Source: an uncultured Ruminococcus sp.
GTDB lineage: Bacteria > Bacillota_A > Clostridia > Oscillospirales > Ruminococcaceae
Direction: 5' to 3'
DNA length: 6,877 nucleotides
Assembly: GCA_937880065.1 (NCBI GenBank)
Contig: CALFMA010000228.1
Location: 1-6,877, forward strand
The notes below the pieces were generated by a model. It did no database searches and had not been told where the DNA came from. It was given only the letters and a program-made list of their open reading frames with translations. Below, in pieces: positions 1 through 6,009 of this stretch (its first letter is position 1; the number at the start of each line of letters is the position of its first letter). The translations under genes and the position numbers were made by a program.

Positions 1-286
1 AGCGTGTCTGCTGTGGTGTAAGCAGTAATGCTTCTGTTTCATTACGCGGCCATTGGAATCTTCCGTTATCAAGGCGTTTATACAAAAGCAGAAATCCGTC
101 ACCTTCCCAGAGAAGTCCTTTAATGCGGTCACATCGTCTGCCACAGAACAAGAACAATGCCTTGCTATACGGATCAAGCTGTAACTGCGCTTTTACTATC
201 ATTGCAAGTCCGTCTATTGATCGTCTCAGGTCTGTATATCCGGTAACCATGTATACCTGCACTCCGTTTGTCAGTTCTTTCAGCAT
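1..286 (-). CDS. tnpB: IS66 family accessory protein TnpB (partial, C-terminus off the window)
   Basis: This is the second small protein of IS66-type elements, needed for transposition together with TnpA and the DDE transposase; its biochemical role is not well defined. Ninety-five codons are visible from the ATG at 286, against a usual length of about 115-120 residues, so only the C-terminal tail is missing. Family signatures are clear: YTDLRRSIDGLA at about residues 17-28, LFLFCGRRCDRIKGLLWEG at about 45-63, and YKRLDNGRFQWP at about 69-80. Its start codon overlaps the tnpA stop (minus strand ATGCTGA), which suggests translational coupling. No frameshift or stop is seen in the visible part. 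The family assignment is secure. Confidence 0.93.
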   Translation of the reverse strand, partial: MLKELTNGVQVYMVTGYTDLRRSIDGLAMIVKAQLQLDPYSKALFLFCGRRCDRIKGLLWEGDGFLLLYKRLDNGRFQWPRNETEALLLTPQQTR

Positions 287-600
287 AATTCATGTACTAA
301 TGCAAGCAAAGTATCTGCTGAGATATCTGCTGGAAGTGATATTTGCAAGTCATTTTTCTCGATATGAATATCTGATGTCGCTCTTGGAACAGCTACTGGC
401 ACTATTGCCGGTTTTGATTCCAAACAATGCTCCCGAACTTTGCGAAGGTGATAGTAATATGTCTTAAGATTTATTCCATTTGCTGCACAAAATGCTGTTA
501 CGGTCATTCCGCTTTCCTGCTGTGCTGCTACCTGTTTCAACCATTCTTTCAGACGAATATCCTCTTTTACCGTTTTAATCGCTGTTGTTATCTTTTCCAC
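280..600 (-). CDS. tnpA: IS66 family accessory protein TnpA
   Basis: This 106-residue protein is the first IS66 open reading frame. It has a helix-turn-helix-like N-terminal half of the transposase-8 type, with a conserved pattern W-(x)-V-(x)-SGMTVTAFCAANGI followed by KTYYYHLRKVRE (about residues 20-57). The C-terminal half is variable and ends in a short segment (about residues 86-105) resembling other IS66 TnpA tails. The start is GTG at 600, chosen because the minus strand has GGAGG nine bases upstream and no nearby in-frame ATG gives a full-length N-terminus. It likely binds DNA at the element ends, though that is inferred from the family. The stop overlaps the tnpB start. Confidence 0.9.
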   Translation of the reverse strand: MEKITTAIKTVKEDIRLKEWLKQVAAQQESGMTVTAFCAANGINLKTYYYHLRKVREHCLESKPAIVPVAVPRATSDIHIEKNDLQISLPADISADTLLALVHELC

Positions 601-689
601 TTTTCTTTTCCTCCGTGTCTGATTTTATCCAGCTTACTCTATAGACTGTTTTAGATATTCAAATTCAGTCCTTAGAGCTTCCTACTTTT

Positions 690-695
690 ATTATA
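690..695 (-). promoter_or_regulatory. Possible -10 element of the IS66 promoter
   Basis: The minus strand reads TATAAT within GTGTATAATAAAAG, about 90 nt upstream of the tnpA GTG. No good -35 hexamer sits 16-18 nt further upstream. If it functions, it is a weak promoter of the kind expected for a transposon, with a start near 683. Confidence 0.4.
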
Positions 696-722
696 CACGG
701 ATGTTACTGTTTTTCATAGACG

Positions 723-742
723 GGGGATTAGTTGACGGTTAC
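723..742 (-). repeat. Probable terminal inverted repeat of the IS66 element
   Basis: On the minus strand the 20 nt starting at 742 begin GTAACCGTCAACTAATCCCC. IS66-family ends typically begin with GTAA, and the position upstream of tnpA is right. The inner limit is a guess, because the partner repeat at the other end of the element is outside the window and cannot be aligned. Confidence 0.6.
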
Positions 743-786
743 AAAACATCTGCCACACATCATAATGATAAGGCAGATGTTTTTTT
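743..786 (-). terminator. Rho-independent terminator after the ATP-grasp gene (usable from both strands)
   Basis: AAAACATCTGCC (743-754) pairs perfectly with GGCAGATGTTTT (772-783), a 12-bp stem with a 17-nt loop that itself contains a small ATCAT/ATGAT repeat. It lies 48 nt beyond the ATP-grasp stop codon. Read on the minus strand, the stem ends in TTTT and is followed at once by the IS66 terminus, so only a short U-run remains. Read on the plus strand, the run is seven T (780-786). The stem is convincing. How efficient it is for minus-strand transcription after the IS insertion is uncertain. Confidence 0.82.
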
Positions 787-834
787 AACACGATTACCGT
801 TTTATTAGATTCACAGGATTAAATATCAGATTCA

Positions 835-2184
835 TCAATCAGAATAAGACTCACAGAAATCAATAAGTTTGCTAATATTTGAAATAACAATTTCAGAGAC
901 AATATCAGGATATTTGGCTTGTATTCTTTTCATCTCATTTACTAAATCATAAGGTGTATCAACTCCGCCAACACACATTTCACTAAATTTAGCATCCTGA
1001 TATTTCGTTCTTGTTACTGACTTGATGCTATCAAAATCATTAAAAAGATTTCTGATTATTTCTTCATCATATACAAGCGATTTAAAGCTTAATGCTGGTT
1101 TCTGTTCAAATTCAGACATAGTATTTTTTTCGTCATAAACAACCGGCTCGATATAATTCAATAACATATTTTTATCTTCTATTGCTGCTGTAAGCAGAGA
1201 CATATATGAAAAACGAGGGTTGAGTTCTATTACATACCACTTTCCATCGGAAAACATAAGATCCACTTGAACTCCGCCACAGAAATTAAGTTCATTTGCC
1301 ATGCGTAAAATTTCTTCTTTTAATGCATCTATATTAAATGCTTTATTCTTTACCGGACCATATTTTACGCTCAAAAAAGGAACTGTAACGCCATCTTCAT
1401 TTGATGAAAAGATAATGGGACCATGGAATGAATATTTGCCATCAGCTCCAAAAACTTCAACTCCAAAATTAATACCGTTAATTCTCTCCTCAACCAGAAA
1501 ATCCATTCCTGAATTATCTGATGATATAATTTCCATTGCCTCATCAACTGTATAAGCTACAGAAAGTCCAAATGAGCCAAGTCCGATATCGTATTTAATA
1601 ATTACAGGAAATGATAATTTGATTATACTTTCACGTATGTAATCCTTATATGCATTTTTTACAATTCCAAATTTCTCATAACCTGCATCAAATAATCTTT
1701 TATTTACATATACACCGATCGGAACATTAAAGCCCAGTTTTTTTAACTTTTCATTTATTATATGTTTTTCAAATGTCTCCATAGATAATAATGTATCATG
1801 TGCAATGGTACGTATTCCTTTTGCTCTTAATTTATCTGCAACAATAGAATCGTGTACTGCGCCCCAGTCAAACGGATCAGATGGCACAGCAAAAGCTACT
1901 GCAACATCAGGTGATCCCGAAACAATAAGAGCCGCAACATCCTCAGCTGAAGAGTCAAAAGGAATAATGGTATAGGAAACATTTTTGGCTTTAGCAAAAA
2001 CCTCAAAACCATTCTCCTCCACCGTCATACCTCCATGAAGGCAAAAATATACACTAAATTCGTGTTCAGGGAACATTTCACTTATTTCATCCCACTGCTC
2101 AGCTTTTGTAGGTAAATAATTAAATATCCCCATATGTTCTGATTCAGTTCCATTTCCACTTGATGAATAAATTGCTATTCTCAT
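835..2184 (-). CDS. ATP-grasp ligase of unknown substrate
   Basis: This is a 449-residue soluble protein with the ATP-grasp fold, as in D-Ala-D-Ala ligase, carbamoyl-phosphate synthase and many amide- or peptide-bond-forming enzymes. These activate a carboxylate as an acyl phosphate, then join it to an amine or thiol. Residues 1-130 form a Rossmann-like N-terminal domain (MRIAIYSSSG start). The nucleotide-binding lobe follows, with FPVIIKYDIGLGSFGL (192-207), where K197 is the likely ATP lysine and the Gly-rich loop covers phosphate, and VEER at 231-234 as the adenine hinge. The metal site is D308 with E320-L-N-P-R324. About 110 residues follow it with no motif I recognise. The ATG at 2184 has AGAAAGGA 8-9 nt upstream. 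It stands alone between its own promoter and terminator, with no partner gene to reveal a substrate. The fold is confident; the reaction product is unknown. Confidence 0.85.
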   Translation of the reverse strand: MRIAIYSSSGNGTESEHMGIFNYLPTKAEQWDEISEMFPEHEFSVYFCLHGGMTVEENGFEVFAKAKNVSYTIIPFDSSAEDVAALIVSGSPDVAVAFAVPSDPFDWGAVHDSIVADKLRAKGIRTIAHDTLLSMETFEKHIINEKLKKLGFNVPIGVYVNKRLFDAGYEKFGIVKNAYKDYIRESIIKLSFPVIIKYDIGLGSFGLSVAYTVDEAMEIISSDNSGMDFLVEERINGINFGVEVFGADGKYSFHGPIIFSSNEDGVTVPFLSVKYGPVKNKAFNIDALKEEILRMANELNFCGGVQVDLMFSDGKWYVIELNPRFSYMSLLTAAIEDKNMLLNYIEPVVYDEKNTMSEFEQKPALSFKSLVYDEEIIRNLFNDFDSIKSVTRTKYQDAKFSEMCVGGVDTPYDLVNEMKRIQAKYPDIVSEIVISNISKLIDFCESYSD

Positions 2185-2457
2185 AATTTTTATCCTTTCT
2201 TAATCACAAATTTCCCATATGTGATTTTTATAAACTTAATTCCGTAAAATTCACATTTCTAAATGCTATACCAAATAACGTAAATATAGCAAAATAAATA
2301 TTAAATCCGACACACATATTATTTATAAAGTGCAATCAAAAATGCAGAGAATATATTATGATATAATCGGTTAAATACTGATTATATCAACAAAATCAGG
2401 ATCATAAGCAATCCTAAAAGTATATTCTCTATATTATAAAAAGAATTGTTTTTAACA
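2185..2457 (-). promoter_or_regulatory. Long structured 5' leader of the ATP-grasp gene
   Basis: The leader predicted between the promoter and the ATP-grasp start contains several perfect inverted repeats. The outer stem is AGAGAATATA/TATATTCTCT (2346-2355 with 2421-2430). Inside it lie TGATATAATC/GATTATATCA (2359-2368 with 2380-2389) and AGGAT/ATCCT (2398-2402 with 2411-2415). Further downstream are TGCTATA/TATAGCA (2264-2270 with 2285-2291) and AATCACA/TGTGATT (2202-2208 with 2220-2226), the last ending just before the ribosome binding site. I do not recognise a known riboswitch class, and there is no T-box TGGNACC signature. The regulatory function is inferred from structure and length; the high A+T content raises the chance of accidental repeats. 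Confidence 0.5.
2382..2405 (-). CDS. Possible 7-codon leader peptide rich in Ile and Leu
   Basis: On the minus strand an AGGA (2415-2412) lies six bases before an ATG (2405) that opens MILILLI and a TAA stop. The codons are ATC CTG ATT TTG TTG ATA, all for isoleucine or leucine. It sits inside the structured leader, spanning one arm of the small inner hairpin and one arm of the 10-bp inner hairpin, where ribosome stalling could alter folding, as in attenuation control. A+T-rich DNA yields Ile and Leu codons readily, so this may be chance. Confidence 0.25.
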   Translation of the reverse strand: MILILLI

Positions 2458-2463
2458 TATTAT

Positions 2464-2492
2464 AGTATATCATAAATCTAAATTATTGTCAA
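2464..2492 (-). promoter_or_regulatory. Sigma-A promoter driving the ATP-grasp gene
   Basis: The minus strand has a perfect -35 TTGACA (2492-2487), a 17-nt spacer and a -10 TATACT (2469-2464) preceded by TGA, giving an extended -10. This is close to the consensus for vegetative sigma factor in Firmicutes. Transcription would start near 2457, leaving about 270 nt of untranslated leader before the ATP-grasp ATG. The flanking DNA is strongly A+T-rich, as expected for an UP-like region. Confidence 0.85.
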
Positions 2493-2559
2493 TATATTTT
2501 TTCATGCCCTATAAGCGAAAAGCTTTTGCACTAAGTATGTACTGCTAATTCGTATCTGT

Positions 2560-2582
2560 AAAAAAGAACCATACTCTTTTTT
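2560..2582 (-). terminator. Weak A/U hairpin after the permease gene
   Basis: AAAAAAGA (2560-2567) can pair with TCTTTTTT (2575-2582) around a 7-nt loop, about 21 nt past the permease stop. On the minus strand the stem's own 3' arm supplies the U-run. The stem has only one G-C pair, so it is a poor intrinsic terminator. It is nevertheless the only candidate before the next promoter, and read-through into the ATP-grasp gene is possible. Confidence 0.35.
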
Positions 2583-2603
2583 TCAAATTCTTACTTAAAA
2601 ATA

Positions 2604-3980
2604 TTATAAAACAATTGCTCCAATTCCATAAATTAAAAGAGAACTTATAATAACAAAACAAGCTTGCAATAAAGCAGTCATCTTTGGCATCTCAAACATT
2701 TTATAATATCCATGGCTGTAAGATAATAAACATACTGTATCAAGCGGCAACAGATAACACTGCCCTGCACACATAGCGCATAACATTACTATTAAAGCAG
2801 GATTTATATTTGCAGAAAGAGCTATATGTATAGCTACAGGTGTGAACAAAGCCACAAGAGATGGTGCAACAGGGATAAATATAAGCAGGATAAAGGTTAT
2901 AGCTGCAATACCAAGATATATGAACAGCTGAGAATCACCCATATCAGGAAGCATACTTATTATCTTTTCACTTACACCGTTAGAAACAAGTGACGATGCC
3001 AACGATAAAACCGTTCCTACAAGAAATATAGCATCCCAGCTTACCTTCTGAAAAAACTCCTTTGCTGAAAGCACTCCGAAATGCGGCAAGCAAAATATCG
3101 AACATCCTATGAGAGATACTACCATGACATTTATGGAACGTATCCATGAAGATGCAATCCACAAGGCAAATATAACGCTGAATGTCATCAGTACACGCTT
3201 TTCTTCCGGCATAATCTTATCAGGAATATTCATATCTCCTATAAATGTATTAACCTTATTCTTGTCAATCTGTGCAGGCGGAAATATCTTTATGAGTATC
3301 AGCCATGCAAGCGGAAGAACTATAAGAACTATAGGTATTCCAAAGCACATCCACTGAACAAAGGTGATATCATAATCCGTATTGCCTTCAAGTATACTGA
3401 GTGCAAGAAGATTTATAGAACTTCCTGCAGGAGTCATTATTCCTCCTATCATACTTGCAACAGGTATTCCAATCATAAAAGTCTTGCCTGTCTTATTCCT
3501 GTCTTCTTCGGGAAGGAGATTCAGAAGCTCTAATATAATTGCAATGAATATTGAACATGAAGGTACATTTGACATTACAGATGAAATTATAGCCGTTGCT
3601 ATCATAAATACTAAAACCAAAAGCTTTGAATTTTTTCCGAATTTTACTAAAAGATATTTGAGTATTCGCTTTGAAATCGGAACCTTAATCAAAGCGGAAG
3701 CAATTCCAAACGATGCAAGGATAAAAAATACAACCTGATTTGAAAAACCTGTCAACGCTGTATTGAAATCCGGAGTTATCCCCAAAACAGGCATAAAACC
3801 GAGCGTAAACAAACACGTTAATGTAATAGGCAACACCTCGCATATAAGCATTATCAAAAATACCAACATTACTGCAATTGATAAATATTGAACCGCATAT
3901 ACTCCATAAAAAATTTTTGCGGAAAGTATACCTAAAAACAGCAATATACTGACTATACCGCCTACTTTTTTTAAATTCAT
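2604..3980 (-). CDS. SLC13/DASS-type carboxylate (anion) permease
   Basis: A 458-residue polytopic membrane protein with roughly 11 hydrophobic segments and helical hairpins, matching the divalent anion:Na+ symporter (DASS/SLC13) family, which moves di- and tricarboxylates or sulfate. The two-fold repeat is visible. The first half has MSNVPS (136-141) at the re-entrant hairpin and TPAGSSINLLAL (183-194) at the position of the usual G-T-P-N substrate loop. The second half has WDAIFLVG (315-322), IPVAPS (369-374) and LPLDT (411-415), then HGYYKMFEMPK. The classic SNT sodium motifs are changed to SNV and VAPS, so ion coupling is uncertain. ATG at 3980 has AGGAG upstream. It lies 43 nt after the oxidoreductase beta gene with no terminator between, so probably the same mRNA. 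The substrate is inferred only from context, likely an organic acid. Confidence 0.85.
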   Translation of the reverse strand: MNLKKVGGIVSILLFLGILSAKIFYGVYAVQYLSIAVMLVFLIMLICEVLPITLTCLFTLGFMPVLGITPDFNTALTGFSNQVVFFILASFGIASALIKVPISKRILKYLLVKFGKNSKLLVLVFMIATAIISSVMSNVPSCSIFIAIILELLNLLPEEDRNKTGKTFMIGIPVASMIGGIMTPAGSSINLLALSILEGNTDYDITFVQWMCFGIPIVLIVLPLAWLILIKIFPPAQIDKNKVNTFIGDMNIPDKIMPEEKRVLMTFSVIFALWIASSWIRSINVMVVSLIGCSIFCLPHFGVLSAKEFFQKVSWDAIFLVGTVLSLASSLVSNGVSEKIISMLPDMGDSQLFIYLGIAAITFILLIFIPVAPSLVALFTPVAIHIALSANINPALIVMLCAMCAGQCYLLPLDTVCLLSYSHGYYKMFEMPKMTALLQACFVIISSLLIYGIGAIVL

Positions 3981-4023
3981 ATTATAATTCTCCTGATTTT
4001 ATATTAACGTTATTAATTTATAA

Positions 4024-4800
4024 TCATTTTCTGAATCTTTTCTGATTTCCGTAATACTCATAAGAATCTGCTGCTTTAGGAGTATACGATATATTTTTTT
4101 CACCATCTATAATTTCACACAATTCAAATGCTCCGCAATCCATGGCTTCTCTTGCTATCATTACTGTCTGAGAAGGATTATATCCCCAGCCTGTCGGACA
4201 TGGAGCATGGATATGGATATATGAAGTTCCTTCATTTTCTATTGCTTTAGCTACCTTCTTTTCAAGGTCAGGAATGTTTCCGACAGATGCTGATGCGATA
4301 TACTTTACATTGTGCGCCTGAGCTATAGCTATCATGTCCTTCTTCTCGGTGGTTTTACCTCCCGGAGTTGTAGTAGTAAATGCATTCCTTGGAGTTGAGC
4401 TGCTTCGCTGTCCTCCTGTATTCATATATGCTTCATTGTCATAACATACGTATATTATTTTTTCATTTCTCTCGAAAACGCCTGAAAGTGCCTGCAACCC
4501 AATATCTACTGTTGCTCCGTCGCCTGCAAAAGCAAGTACATTGATATCCTTCTTGCCCTGTCGGTCAAGACCCGCTCTAACTCCCGCAGCATACGCTGCC
4601 GTATTTTCAAGATTACCCTGAAAACCGGGAATAGTCATTGCAGTTTCGACTCCGAAGCCTGAATATGTTGCTGCACATCCCGGTGGAATAATTATTATTG
4701 TCTTCTCTCCTGCTACCTTTACTACATGACGGATAGCAAGTTCAAGTCCGCAGCCTACACAACTGCTTACGCCCTTTGCGATACAATTCTTCACACTCAT
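4024..4800 (-). CDS. porB: 2-oxoacid:ferredoxin oxidoreductase, beta subunit (TPP and 4Fe-4S)
   Basis: This 258-residue cytoplasmic subunit binds thiamine diphosphate and the cluster nearest the active site, where a 2-oxoacid is decarboxylated and the acyl group passed to CoA. The TPP motif is intact: GDG at 93-95 with the matching Asn at 122, followed by EAYMNTGGQ. Four cysteines fit the PorB cluster pattern: C14 and C17 in SCVGCG, C42 in PPGCAATY, and C201 in HAPCPTGWGY. The ATG at 4800 is chosen over an in-frame GTG at 4818 because the latter would translate through the AGGAGG site; ATG overlaps the alpha stop as ATGA. At 258 residues it is shorter than characterised PorB proteins (about 310-330), the loss being mainly near the C-terminus. 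The gene symbol denotes the family, since pyruvate is not proven as substrate. Confidence 0.9.
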   Translation of the reverse strand: MSVKNCIAKGVSSCVGCGLELAIRHVVKVAGEKTIIIIPPGCAATYSGFGVETAMTIPGFQGNLENTAAYAAGVRAGLDRQGKKDINVLAFAGDGATVDIGLQALSGVFERNEKIIYVCYDNEAYMNTGGQRSSSTPRNAFTTTTPGGKTTEKKDMIAIAQAHNVKYIASASVGNIPDLEKKVAKAIENEGTSYIHIHAPCPTGWGYNPSQTVMIAREAMDCGAFELCEIIDGEKNISYTPKAADSYEYYGNQKRFRK

Positions 4801-6008
4801 ATTCTTCCCTCCTGACACTCATTTTTTTCTCTTATTTCAAGTGCATTGTCATGAACATCTATCCATACTTGCTCGTTTTCAGCTTCATTATTCAAAAGAG
4901 TCATGAACATCTTCCTTATAGTATCCTCCGATACATCTCTTCCTCCGAGACCTGTTACAAAATTAACAAAATTTACTGTACCGTCAGGTTTTACGGCTTG
5001 AGATACATCAAGTCCGAGAGGGCCGAAATTTCCGCCAAGACCTGAACTTCTGTCAATTATGCCTATCTTCTTTATACCATTAAGTGCTGACCGAACATCC
5101 TCAGCAGGGAACGGACGATATGATACAATCTTCAGAAGTCCTACTTTATATCCTTCTTTGCGCATTACCTGTATCATATGCTTTATAGTTCCGCATGCTG
5201 ATCCAAGACATACAAGAACTGCTTCTGCATCTTCACAGCAATATGCTTCGGTCAACGAATATTCTCTTCCAAACTTCTTATTGAATTCATCAAATACTTC
5301 TGCCATTACCTCCTTGGCATTATCAAATGAAACCTTTTGCTGATAACGCATTTCGGTATATTCATCTGGTGAAGTGAGGTTATTGATAAACATTGGTTTA
5401 CTGTTATCAAGCACAAGATTTGTAGGCATATATTTACCTACAAAATCGCTTACTTCTTCCATATCCTCTGTGATAACTGTCTGCAATGTATGCGATACGT
5501 AAAATCCATCCATACATACCATCATTGGAAGACACACATCACGATGTTCTGCAATACGATATGCACAAAGGATGAGATCATATATCTCCTGTGCGTTTTC
5601 TGCATATATCTGCATCCATCCGGTATCTCTCTCACACATAGTATCCTGATGATCACACCACAGACTCCAAGGCGATACAAGAGCTCTATTGACTACCGGC
5701 ATTACTATCGGCACATGGCATCCTGCCGCTACACCAAGCACTTCATGCATCAGTGCAAGACCAACTGACGATGTCGCAGTCGTACTTCTTACACCTGTAA
5801 GCTGTGAACCGATAACGTAAGATATTGCCGAGTGTTCTGATTCCACACAAGTACATGTACTGTCCATTTCTCCCTTAGCAATGAGCAATGAAAGCTTTTC
5901 AGCAAGCGGACTCTGAGGAGTTATAGGATACATTGCCACAACTTCCACATTGGAAGCACTGATGGCTTCAGCAGCTGCGCCGTTTCCATCAAGTATCTGC
6001 TTTTTCAT
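4797..6008 (-). CDS. porA: 2-oxoacid:ferredoxin oxidoreductase, alpha subunit
   Basis: This 403-residue subunit carries the pyrimidine-binding domain of the TPP site and the transketolase-like C-terminal domain. Motifs are strong: YPITPQSPLAEKL (27-39), VESEHSAIS (55-63) with the conserved glutamates, TSSVGLALMHEV (79-90), VNRAL (106-110) and RDTGW (127-131). In the C-terminal half are SYRPFP (296-301) and GLGGRDVS (353-360). Similarity is clearly to four-subunit PorA/VorA proteins rather than to the single-chain pyruvate enzyme. YPITPQSP differs from the ITPST seen in well-known archaeal PorA and hints at a different substrate, but does not identify it. The ATG at 6008 has AAGGAGG nine bases upstream. 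An upstream TTG at 6029 would include that site and is rejected. One base separates it from the delta stop, and its own stop overlaps the beta start. Confidence 0.92.
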   Translation of the reverse strand: MKKQILDGNGAAAEAISASNVEVVAMYPITPQSPLAEKLSLLIAKGEMDSTCTCVESEHSAISYVIGSQLTGVRSTTATSSVGLALMHEVLGVAAGCHVPIVMPVVNRALVSPWSLWCDHQDTMCERDTGWMQIYAENAQEIYDLILCAYRIAEHRDVCLPMMVCMDGFYVSHTLQTVITEDMEEVSDFVGKYMPTNLVLDNSKPMFINNLTSPDEYTEMRYQQKVSFDNAKEVMAEVFDEFNKKFGREYSLTEAYCCEDAEAVLVCLGSACGTIKHMIQVMRKEGYKVGLLKIVSYRPFPAEDVRSALNGIKKIGIIDRSSGLGGNFGPLGLDVSQAVKPDGTVNFVNFVTGLGGRDVSEDTIRKMFMTLLNNEAENEQVWIDVHDNALEIREKNECQEGRI

Positions 6009-6009
6009 A

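Larger units (their letters stand above)
1..742 (-). mobile_element. IS66-family insertion sequence, one end (partial)
   Basis: The segment carries the two small accessory genes of an IS66-type transposon in the usual order, tnpA then tnpB, with the family's overlapping junction. It has a plausible terminus at 742, where the minus strand begins GTAACCGTCAAC, matching the GTAA start known for IS66 terminal repeats. The large DDE transposase gene (tnpC) would lie beyond position 1 and is not seen, so whether the element is intact cannot be judged. The 142 nt between the terminus and tnpA hold a TATAAT-like -10 and a strong ribosome binding site. IS66 elements normally duplicate 8 bp of target. 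Positions 743-750 would be one copy, but the other lies outside the window. Confidence 0.85.

Noticed and set aside
123..467. Plus-strand open frame of 114 codons across tnpA and tnpB
   Set aside because: It is antisense to two recognisable IS66 genes, has no family resemblance and no clear ribosome binding site.
2381..2389. Extended -10 (TGATATAAT) in the leader as the main promoter
   Set aside because: No acceptable -35 lies 16-18 nt upstream, and the promoter at 2464-2492 is far closer to consensus. It is kept only as an alternative reading of the inverted repeat.
2185..2457. T-box or known riboswitch upstream of the ATP-grasp gene
   Set aside because: No TGGNACC T-box sequence, no terminator/antiterminator with a U-run, and no conserved core of a riboswitch class that I can recognise.
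2519..2530. AAAAGCTTTT palindrome as a terminator or operator
   Set aside because: It is a self-complementary block without a loop and with no U-run placed correctly; such A/T palindromes are common in this DNA.
3382..3738. Plus-strand open frame of 118 codons within the permease gene
   Set aside because: It is an antisense shadow of conserved membrane segments; no promoter or ribosome binding site supports it.
4801..4818. Upstream GTG start that would add six residues (MSGGKN) to the beta subunit
   Set aside because: The added codons read through the AGGAGG site; the ATG at 4800 overlaps the alpha stop as ATGA, a typical coupled start.
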